Notes under the pieces: model-generated
Seen by the model: only the letters and a program-made list of their open reading frames with translations
Database searches by the model: none
Told to the model about the DNA's origin: nothing
Shown: positions 15,001 to 27,000 of the stretch, piece by piece
Position numbering within the stretch: position 1 is the stretch's first letter
Layout: the number at the start of each line of letters is the position of its first letter
Position numbers and translations under genes: made by a program
Assembly: GCA_964035545.1 (NCBI GenBank)
Contig: OZ037767.1
Location: 28,501,628-28,565,627 of the forward strand
Direction of reading: 5' to 3'
Length of the DNA stretch: 64,000 nt
DNA from: Bugula neritina
Lineage: Eukaryota > Bryozoa > Gymnolaemata > Cheilostomatida > Bugulidae

Positions 15001-18000
15001 ATGTCTATACTATTATATGTCTATACTACTACATGTCTATACTACTACATGTCTATACTATTATATGTCTATACTACTACATGTCTATACTATTACATGT
15101 CTATACTACTACATGTCTATACTATTATATGTCTATACTACTACATGTCTATACTATTATATGTCTATACTATTACATGTCTATACTATTATATGTCTAT
15201 ACTATTATATGTCTATACTACTACATGTCTATACTATTACATGTCTATACTACTATATGTCTATACTATTATATGTCTATACTATTACATGTCTATACTA
15301 CTACATGTCTATACTACTATATGTCTATACTATTACATGTCTATACTACTACATGTCTATACTACTACATGTCTATACTATTATATGTCTATACTATTAT
15401 ATGTCTATACTATTACATGTCTATACTACTACATGTCTATACTACTACATGTCTATACTACTACATGTCTATACTATTACATGTCTATACTATTATATGT
15501 CTATACTATTATATGTCTATACTACTACATGTCTATACTATTACATGTCTATACTATTACATGTCTATACTATTACATGTCTATACTATTACATGTCTAT
15601 ACTATTACATGTCTATACTACTACATGTCTATACTACTACATGTCTATACTATTACATGTCTATACTATTACATGTCTATACTATTACATGTCTATACTA
15701 TTACATGTCTATACTATTACATGTCTATACTATTACATGTCTATACTATTACATGTCTATACTACTACATGTCTATACTACTACATGTCTATACTATTAC
15801 ATGTCTATACTATTATATGTCTATACTACATACATGTCTATACTATTACATGTCTATACTATTATATGTCTATACTATTATATGTCTATACTATTATATG
15901 TCTATACTATTACATGTCTATACTACTACATGTCTATACTATTACATGTCTATACTATTACATGTCTATACTACTACATGTCTATACTATTACATGTCTA
16001 TACTATTATATGTCTATACTATTATATGTCTATACTACTACATACATGTCTATACTACTACATGTCTATACTATTACATGTCTATACTATTACATGTCTA
16101 TACTATTATATGTCTATACTACTACATGTCTATACTATTATATGTCTATACTATTATATGTCTATACTATTACATGTCTATACTATTACATGTCTATACT
16201 ATTACATGTCTATACTATTATATGTCTATACTATTACATGTCTATACTATTACATGTCTATACTATTATATGTCTATACTATTACATGTCTATACTATTA
16301 CATGTCTATACTATTATATGTCTATACTATTACATGTCTATACTATTATATGTCTATACTATTACATGTCTATACTATTATATGTCTATACTATTATATG
16401 TCTATACTACTATATGTCTATACTATTATATGTCTATACTACTACATGTCTATACTATTACATGTCTATACTATTATATGTCTATACTATTATATGTCTA
16501 TACTACTACATGTCTATACTATTACATGTCTATACTACTACATGTCTATACTATTACATGTCTATACTATTACATGTCTATACTACTACATGTCTATACT
16601 ATTATATGTCTATACTATTACATGTCTATACTACTACATGTCTATACTATTATATGTCTATACTATTACATGTCTATACTACTACATGTCTATACTATTA
16701 CATGTCTATACTATTACATGTCTATACTACTACATGTCTATACTATTACATGTCTATACTATTACATGTCTATACTATTACATGTCTATACTATTACATG
16801 TCTATACTATTACATGTCTATACTATTACATGTCTATACTACTACATGTCTATACTATTATATGTCTATACTACTACATGTCTATACTATTACATGTCTA
16901 TACTATTATATGTCTATACTATTATATGTCTATACTACATACATGTCTATACTATTATATGTCTATACTACTACATGTCTATACTATTACATGTCTATAC
17001 TATTATATGTCTATACTACTGCATGTCTATACTATTACATGTCTATACTATTATATGTCTATACTATTACATGTCTATACTATTATATGTCTATACTATT
17101 ACATGTCTATACTATTATATGTCTATACTATTACATGTCTATACTATTATATGTCTATACTATTATATGTCTATACTACTACATGTCTATACTATTACAT
17201 GTCTATACTACTACATGTCTATACTATTATATGTCTATACTATTACATGTCTATACTACTACATGTCTATACTATTACATGTCTATACTATTACATGTCT
17301 ATACTACTACATGTCTATACTATTACATGTCTATACTATTACATGTCTATACTATTACATGTCTATACTATTACATGTCTATACTACTACATGTCTATAC
17401 TATTATATGTCTATACTACATACATGTCTATACTATTACATGTCTATACTATTATATGTCTATACTATTATATGTCTATACTACATACATGTCTATACTA
17501 TTATATGTCTATACTATTACATGTCTATACTATTACATGTCTATACTATTATATGTCTATACTATTATATGTCTATACTACTACATGTCTATACTATTAT
17601 ATGTCTATACTACTACATGTCTATACTATTATATGTCTATACTATTATATGTCTATACTATTACATGTCTATACTATTACATGTCTATACTATTATATGT
17701 CTATACTATTACATGTCTATACTATTACATGTCTATACTATTATATGTCTATACTATTATATGTCTATACTACTACATACATGTCTATACTACTACATGT
17801 CTATACTATTACATGTCTATACTATTACATGTCTATACTATTATATGTCTATACTATTATATGTCTATACTATTATATGTCTATACTATTACATGTCTAT
17901 ACTATTATATGTCTATACTACATACATGTCTATACTATTATATGTCTATACTATTACATGTCTATACTATTACATGTCTATACTATTATATGTCTATACT

Positions 18001-21000
18001 ATTATATGTCTATACTACTACATGTCTATACTATTACATGTCTATACTATTACATGTCTATACTATTACATGTCTATACTATTACATGTCTATACTATTA
18101 TATGTCTATACTATTATATGTCTATACTACTACATACATGTCTATACTACTACATGTCTATACTATTACATGTCTATACTATTACATGTCTATACTATTA
18201 TATGTCTATACTATTATATGTCTATACTATTATATGTCTATACTATTACATGTCTATACTATTATATGTCTATACTACTACATGTCTATACTATTATATG
18301 TCTATACTATTATATGTCTATACTATTACATGTCTATACTATTATATGTCTATACTATTATATGTCTATACTACTACATGTCTATACTATTACATGGCTA
18401 TACTACTACATGTCTATACTACTACATGTCTATACTACTACATGTCTATACTACTACATGTCTATACTATTACATGTCTATACTACTACATGTCTATACT
18501 ATTACATGTCTATACTATTATATGTCTATACTATTACATGTCTATACTACTACATGTCTATACTATTACATGGCTATACTACTACATGTCTATACTACTA
18601 CATGTCTATACTACTACATGTCTATACTACTACATGTCTATACTATTACATGTCTATACTACTACATGTCTATACTATTATATGTCTATACTATTACATG
18701 TCTATACTATTACATGTCTATACTATTACATGTCTATACTATTACATGTCTATACTATTACATGTCTATACTATTACATGTCTATACTACTACATGTCTA
18801 TACTATTATATGTCTATACTATTATATGTCTATACTATTACATGTCTATACTATTATATGTCTATACTACTACATACATGTCTATACTATTACATGTCTA
18901 TACTATTATATGTCTATACTATTACATGTCTATACTACTACATACATGTCTATACTATTACATGGCTATACTACTACATGTCTATACTACTACATGTCTA
19001 TACTATTACATGTCTATACTATTACATGTCTATACTATTACATGTCTATACTATTATATGTCTATACTATTATATGTCTATACTACTATATGTCTATACT
19101 ACTACATATCTATACTATTATATGTCTATACTATTATATGTCTATACTACTACATACATGTCTATACTATTACATGTCTATACTACTACATGTCTATACT
19201 ATTACATGTCTATACTATTATATGTCTATACTATTACATGTCTATACTACATACATGTCTATACTATTACATGTCTATACTACTACATGTCTATACTATT
19301 ACATGTCTATACTATTATATGTCTATACTACTACATGTCTATACTATTATATGTCTATACTATTACATGTCTATACTATTACATGTCTATACTATTATAT
19401 GTCTATACTATTACATGTCTATACTACTACATGTCTATACTATTACATGGCTATACTACTACATGTCTATACTACTACATGTCTATACTACTACATGTCT
19501 ATACTACTACATGTCTATACTATTACATGTCTATACTACTACATGTCTATACTATTATATGTCTATACTATTACATGTCTATACTATTACATGTCTATAC
19601 TATTACATGTCTATACTACTACATGTCTATACTATTACATGTCTATACTATTATATGTCTATACTACTACATGTCTATACTATTATATGTCTATACTATT
19701 ACATGTCTATACTATTACATGTCTATACTATTATATGTCTATACTATTACATGTCTATACTATTATATGTCTATACTACTACATGTCTATACTACTACAT
19801 GTCTATACTATTACATGTCTATACTACTACATGTCTATACTACTACATGTCTATACTATTACATATCTATACTATTACATGTCTATACTATTACATGTCT
19901 ATACTATTACATGTCTATACTATTATATGTCTATACTATTACATGTCTATACTACTACATGTCTATACTACTACATATCTATACTATTATATGTCTATAC
20001 TATTATATGTCTATACTACTACATACATGTCTATACTATTACATGTCTATACTACTACATGTCTATACTATTATATGTCTATACTACTACATGTCTATAC
20101 TATTACATGTCTATACTATTATATGTCTATACTATTACATGTCTATACTACTACATGTCTATACTATTACATATCTATACTATTACATGTCTATACTATT
20201 ACATGTCTATACTATTATATGTCTATACTATTACATGTCTATACTACTACATGTCTATACTACTACATATCTATACTATTATATGTCTATACTATTATAT
20301 GTCTATACTACTACATACATGTCTATACTATTACATGTCTATACTACTACATGTCTATACTATTATATGTCTATACTACTACATGTCTATACTACTACAT
20401 GTCTATACTATTACATGTCTATACTATTATATGTCTATACTATTACATGTCTATACTATTACATGTCTATACTACTACATGTCTATACTATTATATGTCT
20501 ATACTATTATATGTCTATACTATTACATGTCTATACTATTATATGTCTATACTACTACATACATGTCTATACTATTACATGTCTATACTACTACATGTCT
20601 ATACTATTATATGTCTATACTACTACATGTCTATACTATTACATGTCTATACTACTACATGTCTATACTACTACATGTCTATACTATTACATGTCTATAC
20701 TACTATATGTCTATACTATTATATGTCTATACTACTACATGTCTATACTATTATATGTCTATACTATTACATGTCTATACTATTATATGTCTATACTACT
20801 ACATGTCTATACTATTACATGTCTATACTACTACATGTCTATACTACTACATGTCTATACTACTACATGTCTATACTATTATATGTCTATACTACTACAT
20901 GTCTATACTATTACATGTCTATACTATTATATGTCTATACTATTATATGTCTATACTATTACATGTCTATACTATTACATGTCTATACTACTACATGTCT

Positions 21001-24000
21001 ATACTACTACATGTCTATACTATTATATGTCTATACTATTATATGTCTATACTATTATATGTCTATACTACTACATACATGTCTATACTACTACATGTCT
21101 ATACTATTATATGTCTATACTATTATATGTCTATACTACTACATGTCTATACTATTATATGTCTATACTATTACATGTCTATACTATTACATGTCTATAC
21201 TATTACATGTCTATACTACTACATGTCTATACTATTACATGTCTATACTATTACATGTCTATACTATTACATGTCTATACTATTACATGTCTATACTATT
21301 ACATGTCTATACTACTACATGTCTATACTACTACATGTCTATACTATTATATGTCTATACTACTACATGTCTATACTATTACATGTCTATACTACTACAT
21401 GTCTATACTATTACATGTCTATACTATTATATGTCTATACTACTACATGTCTATACTATTACATGTCTATACTACTACATGTCTATACTACTACATGTCT
21501 ATACTACTACATGTCTATACTATTATATGTCTATACTACTACATGTCTATACTATTACATGTCTATACTATTATATGTCTATACTATTATATGTCTATAC
21601 TATTACATGTCTATACTATTACATGTCTATACTACTACATGTCTATACTACTACATGTCTATACTATTATATGTCTATACTATTATATGTCTATACTATT
21701 ATATGTCTATACTACTACATACATGTCTATACTACTACATGTCTATACTATTATATGTCTATACTATTATATGTCTATACTACTACATGTCTATACTATT
21801 ATATGTCTATACTATTACATGTCTATACTATTACATGTCTATACTATTACATGTCTATACTACTACATGTCTATACTATTACATGTCTATACTATTACAT
21901 GTCTATACTATTACATGTCTATACTACTATATGTCTATACTATTATATGTCTATACTATTACATGTCTATACTATTATATGTCTATACTATTACATGTCT
22001 ATACTATTACATGTCTATACTATTATATGTCTATACTACTACATGTCTATACTATTACATGTCTATACTACTACATGTCTATACTATTATATGTCTATAC
22101 TATTACATGTCTATACTATTATATGTCTATACTATTATATGTCTATACTATTATATGTCTATACTATTACATGTCTATACTATTATATGTCTATACTATT
22201 ACATGTCTATACTACTACATGTCTATACTATTACATGTCTATACTATTATATGTCTATACTATTACATGTCTATACTACTACATGTCTATACTATTACAT
22301 GTCTATACTATTACATGTCTATACTATTACATGTCTATACTATTATATGTCTATACTACTACATATCTATACTACTACATGTCTATACTATTACATGTCT
22401 ATACTACTACATGTCTATACTATTACATGTCTATACTATTACATGTCTATACTATTATATGTCTATACTACTACATGTCTATACTATTATATGTCTATAC
22501 TATTATATGTCTATACTACTACATGTCTATACTATTATATGTCTATACTATTACATGTCTATACTATTACATGTCTATACTATTACATGTCTATACTATT
22601 ATATGTCTATACTACTACATGTCTATACTATTATATGTCTATACTACTACATGTCTATACTATTACATGTCTATACTATTATATGTCTATACTACTACAT
22701 GTCTATACTATTACATGTCTATACTATTACATGTCTATAATATTACATGTCTATACTATTACATGTCTATACTATTACATGTCTATACTATTACATGTCT
22801 ATACTATTATATGTCTATACTACTACATACATGTCTATACTATTACATGTCTATACTATTACATGTCTATACTATTACATGTCTATACTATTACATGTCT
22901 ATACTATTACATGTCTATACTATTACATGTCTATACTATTACATGTCTATACTACTACATGTCTATACTACTACATGTCTATACTATTATATGTCTATAC
23001 TATTACATGTCTATACTATTATATGTTTATACTATTATATGTCTATACTATTATATGTCTATACTATTATATGTCTATACTATACTATACATCTCTGTCT
23101 GACAATGCAGATAAGAGATATTAAGATGGAGTTGATTTGAACAACTTGTGTTTCTCTCAAACTCCTAATTTCATAAGCTGACATTAACAAAATATTGAGG
23201 TTATTTCAGAGTATGAAGCCAATTCTCATTAATATGTGTGAAATTGTTAAAATAAAACTGAAAAGAAAGTCCCTTCGTCTATAGTTTAATCTGAAGTATC
23301 AGCATAATGTTAGTCAAAGGGAGAAGCTATTGAATATAATTGATTACAGTGCTGTTTAGCCTGCCTTCCAACCTGGAGTAAATGCATAGTGTTTGGATTT
23401 GTAGGCTAGAGCAAAGGCTGATGTCAAAGTGCATAGAAAGAATGATTAAGGAATACCCACTGAGGAAGCCTATCTCTAACACAGACCCGACACATGGTGA
23501 TGGAGAGGGCAACTCCGAGACAGGATCTGTGGACAATACTCTGATAGGTGAGATCTGTAGCTGTTCTTTTCTTCTACTCAGCAAGTCATTTAGTAACAAG
23601 TGTCATACTTGTATTGGGGATAACTCCTATTTAGTTAGCTATAGTCGCCTATAGCCAAGGTGCCTGTATTTGTATGGGCGTGTCTTAAAGCTCACAACCT
23701 AAAGACGAATAAGTGATGAAGTTCACTCTGCGCTTCCACAATCAGCTGGTCACAATGGGTTTCTGCTTTTTAAATGATGATTTTCCTAAATTGTATCTAA
23801 AGTAAACAATATAATTATTGTAGTGTAATATATTCAAGTTAGCCAATGTCTTACTGTAATAGTTATAATATGATATACGACTACAAAATACAGTTTTAAT
23901 TATTCACAGCACATTGCATCAACCCTCAACTCTCATTGGCTGATATGATTTAGCTCACCTGGTAGATTATGTACTGTGATACTTGCAATTTTTGTAGCTG

Positions 24001-27000
24001 GTGCAATGGGCGAGGGTGGAGTAGCCCAAGTATATATAGATGCAGGTAGACCAATAAACACCCAGCAGGTAAAAGATGTAATGAGGGAATGTTTGGCAGA
24101 GAAAATTAGAACTATGCTAGGTACACGGGAAATGCTGGACAGGACACCAGGAGATGTTATGGAGCCGCAAGCAGGCCAATCAGAGGGCAAATTAGATAAA
24201 ATTAACCAATCGAAAAAGGTTGCTCAAAATGCAGAGTTATTATTTCAACCTGAGGTGAGAATTCCTGTTTTTGTGCTAAAAAAATACTTGAAATAAATTA
24301 GCTTCTAGTTTGGTTTTGATTTATAGTCTAGTTTATAATTATTTGAAATTCATATTTTATTGCAATAATTTCAATGTTTACACAACGTAGCAACGTGAAA
24401 GGGTAAGGACCCCAGAAAGGACACCCCCAACTACACCCCCTGCACAAAGTGTCTCCCCTAAGTTAGTTGCACACACCCCTGAGCCAAGTCCACCTTCTAG
24501 CCTCTCTCTTGAGGCCTCCTATGTGGATGGGGGTTCCGGAGTGTTGGGGCAACGCGGTGTTCGGAGACAAAAATCTGACGTAGAAACCGCCGGCTCACGA
24601 ATGCCTTCCACACCTCTCCAGCTGAGCCGTGAGTTTGTAGTTCTCTGTAATGCTTGGAGTTACTCTCTTTATTTTGTTTGCATAAATTTTACATTCAAGA
24701 ATTAGTCCTATTAACGTCAACGCACACTTACCAGGTACCTCATTCACCTGAGAATGTTGAGTTGGTGTGAAGAATCTGTGGGATATAAGGAGATCTTATT
24801 CTACCTTTAGTTATTTCTTTCAAGGTCAAAATGAGGACAACAAGGTGAATGTTCAGGAAGAGGCAATCCCTCCCTCTCCAGCGCCCCCTTCTGTCCTGCC
24901 CGCGGCAGCAGGCGCTGTCGAAAGACTGCAAGGTCAGGAAGAGAAGTTGCACCTTTCCCAAGTATCTCTCTGGGACACACTCAGCGCGGCCCAGACTCAA
25001 GGTAATAAATCCTTCAGGAACTCCAGCCGAAGTTGTCACAAATTTAGTGAAACTTCGACGACTTATGAGATACTGTGTCTGTTGACTTTTAAAATGACTT
25101 TTATATTTGAAAGATTTTTATCTAGTGGTGCAATTTCTTCATAATGTGCGGTCGTTGTGTTTACAGACAGTGTGTTGGATGAAGAGCCACCATTTGAAAT
25201 GAGATACTCTATCGAGACACCCGAGCCTACGCCCCCATCTAGTCCTCCGCAAGCAGTCTCAGTTCAGACTAGTCTGACTGAGCAAGTGTTACAGGCTAAG
25301 GTAGGTTGGCATTGTTATTGGCATCTAGTTATGTGGTGATGAGTAATAAGTATAAGTAGTATGCCTTGTTTATCTAACACTTCTACTAATCTGACTAATT
25401 AGTATCATATACTGTAGCGCACACACGCACTCGCGTGCTCACACACACACGCACACACTGTAGGAAGTGTAAGTTCATAAGCTGTTGTGAATTTTAGTTG
25501 GCAGCTACGAAAGAGTCAGTCAGACGCAGTGAGTCTGTTGCTACAAGCCTTGATGTTTCCAGGCAAGTTGTTTTATTATTCAGAGTTTTCTCCTCTATGT
25601 ATGAATATACTTCCTCTCTGGCAATGATGTGTGACCTCTTAGCAATGCATTGAACACATTCAAATATCATTACTCACTATGTTATTCTAATACACTTCGT
25701 CTTAAATTCCACTGCCTGTGTGCACACAAAGTGATGATGTCGTCATAATTGCAGATATCTTGAGGAGAGTCGTCCTCAGACCCCACAGCGCCGTCCACCC
25801 TCAGTTGCTCAAACACCAGAAGTAATCCGAGTAGCTCCCGCTCAGTCACCTGCCGCTCTCAACCAATCAGCTGGCTCACAAGTTGTGGCTGTCCAATCAG
25901 AGCCAGATGTTTCCTCCAGCACTGTCACAGAAACCCAGATGAACACAGTCTCAGAGGGAGAGTGGGTGTTGAAAAGTGATGGACAGCTGACACCTAGAGG
26001 TGAGTGATCTGTCAGTTATAGAGGAATCTCCATGTGTGAATAAATCATTGTCTGGTAGTTATTTATCTTTTACACCATACAGTAAGCATCTCTCTTACTT
26101 CGTATAGTAAGTCTCTCTCTTACATTTGCTGACAGGTGAGGGAACCCTAGCTGACTTGAGTTTGGCTAGCACCAGTGATGAAGAACAACCACCTGCTGAG
26201 TCCTGTCATGATGTCACAGACCACAGAGCAACTGTTGTTCATGTCAAATCTCAAGATGAGGCGGTTGAGCCAAGTGAACACAGTCACAGTGAAGGGGAAA
26301 TTTTGGGGTAAACTGAATCCATAATGTCTGTTGATTATATCATGTTTTGCAATTTTATGATAAATATGTAGTAATTGTAGTGCTACTTAGTGCTACTGAT
26401 AGTACTACTAACTTAGTAGTACTATCAGTAGTACTACTAACTTAGTGGTACTGATAGTGCTACTAACTGAAGGCTACTGGTTGACTTCTTAATATCTCGC
26501 TGAGCAGTACATATTTTGGTTAACATCAGTATTGCATAGTATTCACTGAGTAATACTAACTCAATATTACGCACACATTAATACTCGTTTACTAGTACTC
26601 ACTCACTAATACTCACTCACTAGTACTCACTCACTAGTACTCACTCACTAGTACTCACTCACTAGTACTCACTCACTAGTACCCACTCACTAGCACTCAC
26701 TCACTAGTACTCACTCACTAGTACTCACTCACTAGTACTATACTAAACCTACTGTGTTATACCTACTGGTTGCAGGCCCCCCAAAACCAATCCTTTAGTA
26801 GCTCTTCTCAGCAAACTCGGAGAAACACCCAAAGCTTTCAAGTCTCTGAAAGTGGAAGAGGAAGGAGAATATGTTGTGGGATCATCCAGCAGAAGGTGCG
26901 AATACAGCTTTAGCTACATGTTACTCTAGTAAACTAACTGCCACAAGCACCTCAAAAACTAATGTCTAATATCCAAAACTAGTCTAATGGCTAGTTTACC

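Noticed and set aside
13158-23085. CRISPR-like array or satellite centromere
   Set aside because: There are no unique spacers between repeats, the unit is 16 bp, and it lies within an intron of an animal gene. A centromere role has no support from one window.
12958-23140. Three overlapping plus-strand ORFs of about 3260-3315 codons (CLYYYMSILLHVYTIT repeats)
   Set aside because: They are a by-product of a stop-free 16-bp repeat inside an intron; flanking exons 21 and 22 join in phase across the array and continue a recognisable protein.
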